This document shows, one piece after another, positions 10,046-21,120 of a stretch of 64,000 nucleotides of DNA (the stretch's first letter is position 1; every line of letters begins with the position of its first letter). Source of the DNA: Floccularia luteovirens (Eukaryota; Basidiomycota; Agaricomycetes; Agaricales; Squamanitaceae); the NCBI GenBank assembly GCA_009739215.1, contig VSJF01000004.1, positions 1,240,001 through 1,304,000 on the forward strand. Direction: 5' to 3'. The translations under genes and the position numbers were made by a program. Below the pieces are notes generated by a model that saw only the letters and a program-made list of their open reading frames with translations, was not told where the DNA came from and ran no database searches.

Positions 10046-12000
10046 ATGCCTCGCGAACGCTCTCTCTCCGGGACCATTCCGTCCATGGAAACTGCTTTCA
10101 ATGAGCTCAAGGATAATACTGTCATCATTGGTACGCATCTTTATTTGTTCTACTATCATTATCTTATCATCAACCTCCCAGTGCTCGGTGCATCTGGCGA
10201 TCTTGCAAAGAAAAAGGTTTGCGATTGCTAACTTCACTGTTCTATTTTTTAAACTTTATCTTTCCAGACCCTCCCAGCCCTTTATGGTCTTTATCGCCAG
10301 GGCTTCCTCCCTCGAGATGTCAAGATCGTGGGTTATGCGCGCACAAAAATGGACAAGACAGAATTCGAGAAACGTGCTACTTCATACATCAAGAATGAGA
10401 ATGAGGATTCAGATGTCGCCAACAGTATCCAGGCTTTCAAGGAATTGCTGACTTATGTTCCTGGTGACTACGAGGATGGTGCCGCATTTACAAAATTAAA
10501 CGACCACATCAAGGAAATTGAATCCAGTTATCAATCGAAAGAATGCAATCGCATCTTCTATCTTGCTCTTCCGCCATCGGTTTTCATTCCAGTTGCCAAA
10601 AATCTCAAAGAATACTGTTATATCCCGAAAGGGTCAGCTGTTCACCGTATCATTGTTGAAAAACCATTCGGAAAGGATTTAGAATCTGCACGCGTGCTGC
10701 TTAATTCACTCAAAGAATATTGGACTGAAGATGAAACTTTCCGTATTGACCACTATCTCGGAAAAGAGATGGTAAAAAACCTGCTCGTCTTGAGATTCGC
10801 GAATGTCGCGATGGGTGCTGCATGGGACAAGAATTCTATCAGCAACGTCCAGATTACCTTCAAAGAGCCTTTTGGAACTGAAGGCCGTGGTGGTTACTTT
10901 GACGAGTTTGGTATCATCCGTGATATTCTACAGAACCGTAGGTGATAATCTACCCCACAATAGCTTATTTTAATAACTATGGGAGCCATTAGATTTATTG
11001 CAAGTGTTGAGTATTCTGACAATGGAACGTCCTGTATCATTTTCAGCTGAAGATATCCGAGATGAGAAGGTAAGCATTTTCGTACATCAAGCAGAGAATC
11101 ATGTGTTAATCCGTCAAACAGGTTAAAGTACTCAGATCCATTCCACCTATTGAGCCTAGTGACACACTTCTTGGTCAATACGTTTCGGCCAATGGAAAAC
11201 CTGGTTATCTTGATGACGACACTGTCCCACCCAATTCTGTCTGCCCTACATATGCTGCCACGACCCTTTGGATCCACAATCCCAGATGGGAAGGCGTGCC
11301 ATTCATCCTGAAAGCGGGAAAAGGTGGGTTATCTATTACCTTACTTTGTTCTTATCGCTTATTTAATTTCACGGCTCGATTTACAGCGCTGAATGAAGCG
11401 AAGGTTGAGGTTCGCATTCAATTCAGGGATGTCACACAAGGAATCTTCAAGGACATCGCACGTAACGAACTCGTCATTCGGATTCAGCCATCCGAGGCTG
11501 TGTATCTGAAATTGAACGCGAAGACTCCGGGTCTGTATACTCGCGCGATCCCAACAGAAATGGATCTTACATACAAGAGACGGTTTACCGATGCGAAGAT
11601 TCCCGAGGCATACGAGGCGTTGATATTGGACGCACTTAGGGGTGACCATTCCAACTTTGTGCGTAATGATGAGCTCGACGTAGCATGGAAGGTTCGTTTG
11701 ATCGAAAAATGAAGCAATGTAACCCCGGTATAAGACCCTGACACTATCTTATCTCATCTTTCTAGATTTTTACACCGATCCTCCACTGGATTGATGGGAA
11801 GAATGGTGCTCGCCCTCGTCCCTTACCGTATCCTTACGGTTCTAGGGGACCCAAGGAACTTGAAGATTTCATACAGAAATATGGGTATAAGCGTTCAGGT
11901 GATCTTTAGTAAGTGTCAAATGACGGGGTATATTCTGTCAATGTGCTTACGCATGTAACCATGCAGCGTTTGGCCAGTGACTAGCATGGCTTCCTTGTAA
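10046..12000 (+). CDS. ZWF1: glucose-6-phosphate 1-dehydrogenase
   Basis: This is the first enzyme of the oxidative pentose phosphate pathway; it oxidises glucose-6-phosphate with NADP+ in the cytosol. The NADP-binding motif GASGDLAKKK is formed across two introns near 10190-10270. The active-site block RIDHYLGKEMVKNLLVLRF lies at about 10740-10800. EKPFGKDLESA and GYFDEFGIIRDILQNHL are also present, and the C-terminal substrate/NADP region reads AGKALNEAKVEVRIQF, across an intron. The protein is about 515 residues, the normal size. The start MPRERSLSGTIPSMETAF is the first ATG. The last intron splits a Tyr codon (TA, then C GTT TGG) and the protein ends VWPVTSMASL with TAA at 11998-12000. 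Nothing is missing. Confidence 0.97.
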
Positions 12001-12248
12001 ATTTCTGCTCTCGACTCTCATAGCAAACAGTCAGTTGTAAGAAGTATGTGCATTGTTTGATATTCTGCTCCGTTTCTTCGAAGAAAAACAAAAACATTAT
12101 TAGAACACATAGTTGGTTGTAAGCTACTACTTATCAAGCAGTCAATAACAAATGTCAGTTTATTCTGAACCAAATGCAACGAACACAAATAATCCATCCG
12201 TGATTTGGGGTATCCTATATCCATCCAGTTAAAATAAATGAGTTCGAG

Positions 12249-12814
12249 CTAAGGAGCATAAACATATTCCCCTAGTAGACATCATGTTAAAAAAAAGAAT
12301 GACGGACAAGCAGAGAATGTTACCTTTATATGTTCTCCCATTAGGGTCGAGAAGCTTCTTAAGTTTACCTCCTGCATTCCTCACAGTAGACTTGCATTCT
12401 TCGAAACCTCTCCAAGAACCTGCAACCATCCAACACTCTGAACATGCTTTCGACGCAATATTCATGGTCTCCAATTCTAACTCATTTCTACTATGGAGGG
12501 CGACAACTACTTCAACGAGACCGCCGAAACCAGCCGCCCAAGATGCTGCTCCTGATGCGGAATTCATGGTGATATCCGTGACAAGAAAGGAAGAAGCGAG
12601 GCCGATACATTGTCGAAGTATTTTTTGTTCGATTGATTGGGTGCCTTTCGATGTACTACGTGCCAGGATTGCGGTGACGAAAGCACCGAAATCTGTAGGT
12701 TGGTTCTGTATGTCCACTACTATTATAATGCATACGGAAAATCGAACATTAAAAGAGACTCACCGCTTCTGACATAGTCAGTGGGGCTGTATGAACAGGT
12801 CTTGCACTTGACAT
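12249..12814 (-). CDS. small conserved fungal protein, unknown function
   Basis: Three exons on the minus strand encode about 160 residues. Exon 1 (MSSARPVHTAPLTMSEA) starts at ATG 12814. The main exon includes KILRQCIGLASSFLVTDI, FGGLVEVVVALHSRNELELE and KACSECWMVAGSW. After a last intron the protein ends TYKGEYVYAP with TAG at 12251..12249. It is mainly helical, with no signal peptide. Several cysteines are scattered, but not as a zinc motif. I know no function for this family; similar proteins seem to exist in other Agaricomycetes, but I cannot check this here. It converges on the glucose-6-phosphate dehydrogenase gene, 248 bases away, and is divergent from CCDC47. Confidence 0.75.
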
Positions 12815-13141
12815 GAGTGAATTATCAGGTAAAACGATTTCTGTCTTTACAGTACATTGCAAGAACCCACAAAAGCTGGATTAAATAGTAGTAGTGAACG
12901 TGCTTAACTGAAGCTTTGCTAAAAGGTGTTTAGAAAGGACCGCACAGAGATCGCATTGGGGGTAATTGTGTTTGTGTTTGACCCCTGCAAAGGTCTGGGT
13001 CTAGGTCCTCTCCACTGAACAGGTCAAATAGTGTCGATCATCGGAGTGTGGGGAATAATAGGGGTAATCTCGGTAACTTCCGCTCTGAATTCAGAATTTT
13101 GTGTTTTTCTCCAAAATCGGTTCTTTTCAATCCTCACAAAA
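12815..13141. other. divergent promoter region
   Basis: This holds the 5' flanks of the unknown small gene (minus) and the CCDC47 gene (plus). Pyrimidine-rich and GGGG tracts occur, but I cannot name a specific site. Confidence 0.4.
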
Positions 13142-14701
13142 ATGGCTTCCATCCTCGTTAAATTATTGGCTAGTCTATCCCCTCCTCCTGTAGTTAGTAC
13201 TAGCGAATATGACGGGTTGGAATACAAGTGGAAGTTCCTTGTATTTAGGCCGGCGCGTAAGTTCCTTTTTCTTTCTCTCTGTTATCTTGTCGCCAGAGCA
13301 CTTACATATGTTCAGTGTTCCGGAACGAGGTATTTCTTTTGGCCGGTCTCTTGATCTATGTGGCTTTTATATGGTATGGAAAATCGGTGAATGCAAGCAT
13401 CGTTAAGAAATGGCGCGTCTCCTCCTTTTAACATACGTGGCTTTATGAACAAACTGATCCTTATTACCAATATAGGTTTGACACTCACCTCCCAATTCTC
13501 GAAGAACAATTCTCCAAGCCACTAGGTAAATCAGGCATTACTGCAGACGGATACACAGATTACTTCACTTACTCAACTGGTCGACGGAATGCTGCTTCCC
13601 TCCACACAATCCTCTCTCTCCGCCCACGTCATGATTTCTTCCAATGGATATTCCAAACTGGTAGAACACTAGTTGATTTGCAATATCGTCCAAGAGACGA
13701 GATTCAGTTGGATTTTAAACTTGCCCCGGGTGTTCTGCCACATGATTTCGTCTGGGCTCTTGTGCATAAAGATGAACTTTTAAATATCAGGGATGATCGT
13801 TGGGATTTGGTTCGTTTTTACCTCATACCCATGACACTTTTTCTGAGGCCCTACCCTATTCTCGATAGACGTTTACGAAGACATCTGATGTTCCCTCTAT
13901 TCCTGCGGGCTATTCAGTAATGTCTGGTATGTTTCCTCACCCTAAAATATTTCCCAGTTGTGATAAGTTGTGCTCACTTACAACAAACACCAGAATTTGC
14001 TGATATCACAGAAAACATCTTCCTCAAAACCGTTGGAGATGTGAACCTCAGGACTATCTTTAATAATCCAAAGGTCCTCCTTTTTTTCCGCTCACTTTCA
14101 GTTAGTATATGTCTTTCCTTTATATTCCGAAAATCTTACAATTCATGATGACCAGGTAACTGACCAGCCGCGGGACCGTCCAGCCGTCCCTATCCCGATC
14201 GAAAAACGCGAGAAACATGTCATACTTAGTATAATTCCCCCATCTAACCCTAAAGATGCCGTGGACCTCGTCAATGCAGTCTTCCATCTCATTGACTCGC
14301 TTAATAAGCTAAATCTGCGACCGGAGACCAAGCATAAACTCAAAAAGATTAGGGAGGATCTTGATAAGGAAATCAAGGAAGATTCGGAAAGGGAAAAGAA
14401 GGAAGAGGTATACCCTAAGTTTGTTTCCCTTGCTGCGAGATTTTGATTTCTGACTACAACGTGTTTTTTTTTCTCGTAATGACAGTTGTCGCAAGCAGTC
14501 GAGGATAGGAAGATCGCAAAAAAGAGAGCCGAAGAGGAACGTATCGCGAAATTGAGTGCCTCCGAGCAACGCAAAGTAAGATTGTCCCCTTAACCTGTCA
14601 TAACCTGTCCGATGCTCACCTCTTGAAACAAAAAATAGATTCTAGAGAAGGAGCGGAAAAGGACCATGCGTAAAACTCAAGGCAAAGTCGTTCGCAAATG
14701 A
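13142..14701 (+). CDS. ER membrane protein CCDC47 (PAT complex subunit, DUF1682)
   Basis: CCDC47 works with the Sec61 translocon in the PAT complex and helps multipass proteins fold in the ER membrane. The N-terminal part has one membrane segment (EVFLLAGLLIYVAFIWY). The luminal or cytosolic core contains SIVKKWFDTHLPILEEQF, DYFTYSTGRRNAASLHTI and RPRHDFFQWIFQTGR. The C-terminus is a basic coiled coil (ERIAKLSASEQRKILEKE) ending RTMRKTQGKVVRK, the hallmark of the family. About 415 residues, start ATG 13142, stop 14699-14701. One intron (13413-13475) seems to use a GC donor, because only a break after AAA TG keeps the conserved KKWFD in frame. Everything else is canonical. Confidence 0.92.
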
Positions 14702-14880
14702 ATTGTTTGCTTTCGATACCCGTCCATATCCTTCATCTACAATTGCATTAATCTCTTCCAATTATTTAATTATACTATTGGGAATGGTTTTTGGTTTTTA
14801 AGCTGGGATGACACTCTGGTATATGTAAACCAATACCCTATTTGTATGGAAAAAAATAAACAAATTGAAAAGCGTGTCAT

Positions 14881-17800
14881 TCATGTCATCTTCGTCTGGA
14901 TCGTGTCATCGGTTTTTGGAGAATTCCGGGTAGAGTCAGCATTGGTCATGCTCATCTGTTCAGGTTTCTGTGCTTCAGTAGTCACAGGTGCGGCAGGAAC
15001 GGGAGGAGCATTTCCGTCTCTTTCCCTTCCTGCACCCCACCTTGCAACCCAACTAGTGAGAAACCTCAACAACCATATTGGTTTAATTCCAGGGTGCTCC
15101 ACCACGTCGTCCTCATCTTCTGCGGGTGGCGGAAGTTCCCAAAGCGGCTGTCCTTGCTCATCCACAACGATACACCGCGCCTCTGCCTCCGCCTCTGCTT
15201 CCGTGCGTCCAAGATAATCCACCAACCGCGTGCTGCCGTCAACACTCCATTGTAAACGGTTAAACCGGCCATGAGCCCCTTGCACACCCGCAGGAAGTCG
15301 CCTTCTACCAGCACCAAATACACGCTCTCTTAATTCCATAACTTTAGCGCGGGGTGCATACGCAGCATGCCATAGCGCGGCCACGTCAAATTGTTCGGCT
15401 TCATAGCGCAAGATGTTTGTTGCTTGAGCAAGTTTATCTGCTCTCACATTTTCATTCTCGATATCTGCGAGCACCTTCGTGCGTGCATCCAGCTCCTGTA
15501 AGAGTTCAGCATGTTCGTTATGGTCCTCTCGAAGCGAAGCATTCGTGGCACCAAGCGAAGCCGTTAGTATCTATAACAACTTTAGAGCTGGAAAAAGTGT
15601 AATGTAGCTAGATACACGCACATGGAGAGAAGCAACCACATTGTGTAGGTGTTGCTGTCGTCGCATCATGATGAGCATTTGGCCACATAATTCGACGTCT
15701 ATGCGCATCCGATCTAATGGTAGCACATGAACGCCTTGCCATGAATCAAGGTCATGAAAGCTGCGTCGTCTGCAATTAACATTAACAATAAGCCAATTAT
15801 CAAAAATCATACAAAAAGCTCACTTTTTCATCTTTGAAATAAGTAATCGTCGTTTGTGTAGGGGACTGCGTTGCCCGTCGTCAAGTCCATTAGCATGTAC
15901 GTCCTGCAAGTGTTCTACGAATTCTTCATCCTCGTTTTCAGTTACACCGCCGCCAAGTTTTTGAAAGTCCGTACGATGGCGAGTAGCACGTCTCTTGCCA
16001 GACCTATTGTTTTCTGCTAGATCTTTCTCTCTTCCATCAATACTTTCTAAATCTGAATCGACCACATCCCGTGCGCTCAAAGGGTCTGCCCAACTGGATA
16101 TGCGCGTCTTGATAATCCCTCCTCTACGGTCAAAGATTCGTTCCTTCACATCAGAAGAGAGGTTGATATTGGAACTTGCGCCAGATTGTGCTCCGCGTAA
16201 AGTATTGAATGTCGTTGGCCGGTAATCACCTAGTGAGTGTGAGTTAAAAATGTTATTCAGCAGTGGTTGTCAAACTCACTAGTTGGTGATACCTGTCCGC
16301 TGCTGAGTAAATCAAGGTCATCATCATCTTGTTCACGATCAGCTTCTCTAAAACCTGCGTTATGAACAACATAATGAGGTAAAATGGGGAGAGACAGACC
16401 CAGCGAAAACTATAGGCGGGAGTAGTGATTGTGGGCTTGTTTCAGGGTATTTCGTGTCATTCTTACCCTTGGCTGGAAGTGAAGTGGTCGAGATGTCTAA
16501 ACTACCGCCTTTTCTACGTGATAGCCTGAGATTAATGCAACGATAAACTTGAGCTCTGGTGACATACAAATTGTATCACTCACGCTGCCCATGAGCCCAG
16601 CTTCTTTTGCACCCTTTCGCCAAACAATCCACCGAAACTATTATTCGCAAAAACGTCGCTTTCCTCCTCTGTCGATCGTCCGTCAGAACGTGGGCGATAG
16701 TCGGCATCGTCATCACTTGCGATATCTCCTTTGGAAGCCTCCTTTTCATTCTTTGCCCTACGCCTTGCACTCTCCTCAGCCTCCAGAAGTAATGCCTCCC
16801 GGCCCTTGGCTTCTTCTGCCTCCCGGGCTCTCAGAAGTTCTAGAACCCGTCCCGCCCAAAGAGCCCTGACACTCCCTGCAATAGACCAATCCTTCTCTTT
16901 CCCAACAACATACCCAAGTCCTACCAAACCCAGATCTACACTATGACCTTTTCGTTCACGGCCCCGCTTACTACCAGAACTTGCTCCCAAGTCTTTGCCA
17001 AGAAGTATGGTGATAAAAGAAGCGAGATCCGTTGTGCCAGAAAGAATAGCTGCTGCACCACCAGAAGTAGCACTCCCACTACCGAGGCGTCCAAGGCCGC
17101 TCGCTATACTGGAGAGTAGAGGCTGTCCACCCTCACCCCCGCTGAGCGTGCCGCCACCGGCACCACCATCACTATCACCTGCTGTACCAGCGACTGCACT
17201 GGTAAGATCATCGAATTTACCGCGTAGCACACGTCTCACTTTTCGCGAATCAGAGGTGCGTGATTTGGAATCATAAGCAGCTTCGATAGAATCGACAATG
17301 TCTCGTGTAAATATAGGAGAAACTGTGATTGTTGTATTGGTGAGGCCAGTGGTAGAGATCGAGGGGTTGTGATGATGGTGGTAATGGGGATGCATGTCAA
17401 TGAAAGAAGCGTAGTTTGCAGGAAAATTTGGCGAAGCAAACGAGGGTCCTTGTATGTGAATACGGCTATTATTAGCAGAAGACATAGCAGTAGGTGAAGA
17501 AGAGTGCGTAAATGCCGACAGAGCGATGGTTAATGACTGAGGATGCAGAAAAGGATCCTTGGGGACGACCTAAATATGGGTAAGGAACAAGAATGTGTGG
17601 AATGGGCAGAGAATTATTTACGTGACTAAAGCCAAGTGCAGCAAGTTTATTTCTGATTGATAGCACAAGACTCAAAAGGGCGGAGACGAACATGGGGTCA
17701 GCTATGCGCTCCATTGGCTTGACGAAGTAGGCTAAGCATAGATACGGACAGAAATACATTAAGTGGAATTACCTCGAGTGCTACACAGGGCTCGCCAATT

Positions 17801-19078
17801 TCAGTGGTCCATTTCTGGATACCCTCAACAGTGACATCACATAAGAGACCGTCAGATATGACTATGGGGGCGACGAGTGAGGAACTGCCTGGGAGAGGAC
17901 TCTCACCCACGCCATAAATACCAAAGATAGAGAGACCAGCCTGCACGAGTTTAACGAGTTCAAGAACTGTAGCACAGAACAGAGGATAGTCCTTCGTACG
18001 ACCTTTTCCGCGGGGAACGAGACGAGAGTCCTTTTGTTTTGTGCTGGCAAGAGAGGAAGCGCTGGTGGCAGCGTTGGGAGGACGATCATTTTGGCCGAGC
18101 CAGCTATTGTTTGGAGTTGGGGCGATGACATTGATGGTAGGGTTGGGGAGGGTAATGGAGGTGTTGGACTTTGAAAGTTTGCGGCCGTGAGTAGGACTAG
18201 ACAAGCGGAGGTGCGACTTTGGCGATTTTGAGGGAGGGCTTGCAGAAGCAGAAGACGCACTAGTTTGGTTGGAAAGAGAGGGGGGGAGAGGGAGGAACTC
18301 GGAAGAGACTGGGGGAGGAATGAAGTGAGTGGTATCAGGGAGGTGGTACATAGAAATAAATCTCTCTTTTGTGGTGTCGCTTTGGAAAAGAGTGAGATGA
18401 GAGACGAGATGGAAGGGAAAAGGCATACCTCGGTTCTTCAAGGGTGAGAGCGCTACGACCACTGCAACCCATGCGAAGGAGATTGATGTTTGTGTACAAC
18501 TGGTCTTTTACGGCGAGAAAATCGCCATTTGGGATATGGACGATAGTGTAGTCGGAGCGAAAATGAGCGAGAGAGGTGGTCATGAGGACGCCTTGAGGAG
18601 TCTTGGGTGGAAAAGTTAGGGAGGAGAGGGAAGAGAGAAGGAGACATACCTCTTTTGGACGAGCACCGTCTCTGCGGAGATGATGAATGGCCTGATTCCA
18701 TTGAGCGAGAGCATCGTCCTTAGAGAGTGACGGGGAAGGAGCGATGGCAGCGACGGAGATCTAAGAAAGAGGAAGGAAGCGAGAAGGAAGAGAAGGAAAA
18801 GGGACGAACAGTATGGTCTGGATTGCCGGTATAGACAGCAAGAAGGGTGACAGGTCTGTTCCGCTGCACGATCCTTGGATGAAAGTGAGCTGTCGATCGA
18901 GAAGGAGAAAAAAGAGGGTGAAAAACCATTTCTCAACAGCATAAAGCTGGTAACCGGGGATGTGAATGGCGGGATGAACGAGAACAAAAGAGAGCGGAAT
19001 ACCGATAGATTGAAGAGCAAGGTTATTAGTCGAAAGGAGGGAAGGAGGGACGAGGAGGGGAAGGAGGAGGAGGGGCAT
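14881..19078 (-). CDS. large STB6-like N-terminal domain protein
   Basis: Minus-strand gene with a long series of exons, more than 1,000 residues. The N-terminal part matches the fungal STB6-like region: IPGYQLYAVEKW, VQRNRPVTLLAVYTGNP, then TPQGVLMTTSLAHFRSDY, LYTNINLLRMGCSGRSALTL, DTTKERFISMYHLPD, YPLFCATVLELVKLVQAGL, and SDGLLCDVTVEGIQKW. Around 17700-17560 the frame continues ERIADPMFVSALLSLVLSIR and leads across a short intron into VPKDPFLHP. The C-terminal half is disordered Ser/Gly-rich sequence with a coiled coil (LRAREAEEAKGREALLLEAE) and a Trp-containing tail near 15000-15400. In yeast, Stb2/Stb6 were found as Sin3-binding proteins; the role here is unknown. Start ATG 19078, stop TGA at 14883..14881. 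It faces the LON/RING gene across 96 bases. Confidence 0.83.
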
Positions 19079-19174
19079 TGTGGTGACGTAATGTAAGAGG
19101 AAAGGATCGAATCTGAGAGTAGATGCGTTTACTTATACGCTCAACACTGGTGATGCGGACTCTCACTCTTTCCA
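19079..19174. promoter_or_regulatory. compact bidirectional promoter (96 bases)
   Basis: Only 96 bases separate the start codons of the divergent STB6-like gene (minus) and LON/RING gene (plus). Both 5' UTRs and core promoters must fit here or overlap coding sequence. No clear TATA box was seen. Confidence 0.6.
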
Positions 19175-20953
19175 ATGCTTCACCTCCTCGTCTGTCCTCT
19201 CTGCAATCTTACCCTCGTTGCTCCGTCCACTCTCTCCTGTGGCCATTCATTTTGTTCTCGTCATCTCTCTCCTCCAATTCGCTCTTGTCCACTTGATAAT
19301 TGTTCTCCAGCCCGCACTCTCTCCCCTCCCACCATTCCATCACGTGTCCAATACCATCCTCCCCCTTACCAAGACCCTCCTCCCTCTTTTCCAACTCAAA
19401 TATCCTTAGACGTCTCTCTTAACAAGATCATTTCCATTGCAAACAAATCAAACAACACCAATGCAGATGATGATGACGATGACGATGACGATGACGATGA
19501 CTCTCACAGACCCGCAAAGCGTCGTCGCCGCAATTCTGATCTCAATGTCGACCTTCTCACTCACTTACGCGCACAGTCCCCTCCATCCAACTCTTCTGAT
19601 CTATCACCTCTCAAAAAGGAGCTTCTCACAGAACTCACTTGTGAAATATGCTTCGTACTGCTCTACCAGCCTGTCACCACCCCCTGTCAACATGTATTCC
19701 CTCCCTTTATTCTTTTCTTCCCACCCTCACTTCGCTTTTCTAGACTTTCTGTGCAAAATGTCTTCAAAGATCCCTAGACCACAGCCCCTCATGTCCTATC
19801 TGTCGCCAGGATCTTCCTGGCTTTGCTTTCTTCCAAGATCATCCTTATAACAAGACTATCCTTGCAATAAGTTCGTCACGTTCCTTTCTTCTCTCTCTCT
19901 CTCTCTCCTTCACGTCCTTTCCACCTAGTCCTCCACAATTTTCCTGATATTTACAGGGAGCGTGGCCAACTATTCGAGCAGGAGGAGCGCGATGCACGTC
20001 TCGACACTCCTATATTTGTCTGCCAGCTTCGATTTCCAGGCATGTTCACCCTCTTACACATATACGAGCCGAGGTTTTTGTATCTTTTACTTTTTCCCAT
20101 ACAATTTTAATACTTTAATAGATATCGCTTAATGCTCCGCCGCTGTCTAGAGTCGCCCAACCCTGAGTTTGGCATTATAATGCCCTCGCGTGCAGGTGTA
20201 GCATCACCCCAGGTCGACTACGGAACCATGCTCGAAATACGAAGCGTTCAAATGCTACCTGATGGCCGCAGCGTTGTCAGTACATGCGGTACATATCGTT
20301 TCCGCACTTTGGAGCGAGGAACATTGGACGGCTATATGGTCGGCCGAATTGAAAGGTGATCCCTCAGCTACTAGGATCTGCACCAACACTGATTACTCTA
20401 TAGAATATATGACTACCCTGAAGACATTACCGATTTAGGTATGGAACAACCAACAACACCAACACCAGCCCAAGGTACATCCACTGACCCGGCAGAAACA
20501 CCGTCTGAACCGACAACCCCACCTGCATCAGCGCAGATACCCGCGCAGCCATCGAATGAACAGCTGATGAACACCTGCAAAGCGTTTCTTGACCGTATGC
20601 AACGTGGTATGGCACCATGGGTAGTCCAACGTATGAACGCGTCCTTTGGCGTTATGCCAGACGGACGCCTCTTTGTTCTCGTTTTGGGTTGCAGGAATGT
20701 TGCCAATTGAGGAACACGAAAAAGCCAAACTGTTACCGATCCGAAGCCCACGGTTGCGGTTGTTGCTTGTGGTGCATTGGATAGAGCAGCTGAATAATAA
20801 CTGGTACGCATGGCTGGCTTTTGTTGTGCCATGGGTGGATCCTGGATTAGGATCGCCGGGGCGGTTCTTGATGTGGATTGTACTTGTGCTGATGGGATTC
20901 TATTTTTGTTAACTGGATTTAGGTGGTTCTCGAGCGGTTGCACGATTTTATAG
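19175..20953 (+). CDS. LON-domain and double-RING ubiquitin ligase (LONRF-like), with a frame break
   Basis: Predicted E3 ligase. RING 1 starts at once (CPLCNLTLVAPSTLSCGHSF). RING 2 is near 19640-19830 (CEICFVLLYQPVTTPCQH, then TFCAKC and SCPICRQDLPG across an intron). Between them lie 12 Asp in a row and a basic patch (KRRRR). A LON N-terminal domain follows (IFVCQLRFPGMFTLLHIYEPR; YRLMLRRCLESPNPEFGIIM; FRTLERGTLDGYMVGRIER), the substrate-binding part without protease. It ends WWFSSGCTIL at 20953 after an intron 20814-20922. At 20661-20665 one extra base breaks the frame between SFGVMPD and ASLFSFWVAG, both family-like. Either a 40-base GT..AG stretch (20621-20660) is spliced out, or this is a sequencing error or a real mutation. 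The start ATG 19175 is the first possible. Confidence 0.85.
19466..19501 (+). repeat. GAY-codon repeat encoding 12 aspartates
   Basis: GAT GAC alternates in a 36-base run inside the LON/RING gene, giving an acidic tract next to a basic KRRRR patch. Such runs change length by slippage; this is a candidate microsatellite. Confidence 0.85.
19891..19907 (+). repeat. (CT)8 microsatellite in an intron
   Basis: A CT run lies in the intron of the LON/RING gene between the second RING exon and the LON-domain exon. It also serves as part of a pyrimidine-rich intron. Confidence 0.75.
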
Positions 20954-21120
20954 GTGGAAAGACGAACGTGGGGTAATATGCTGTGTGAGGGAGGTATCTA
21001 GAGGGGCTGATAATATAATTGATAAAACAAATATTTAACAAAACTGATAAGATAACTGCTGAGGTAATCTGACCCTTATTACAACTTGACTGCTCCCCAC
21101 TCGAACAACGAGTTTCTCCA

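Noticed and set aside
14846..15217. 123-codon plus-strand frame
   Set aside because: Antisense to the Ala/Glu-rich C-terminal exon of the STB6-like gene.
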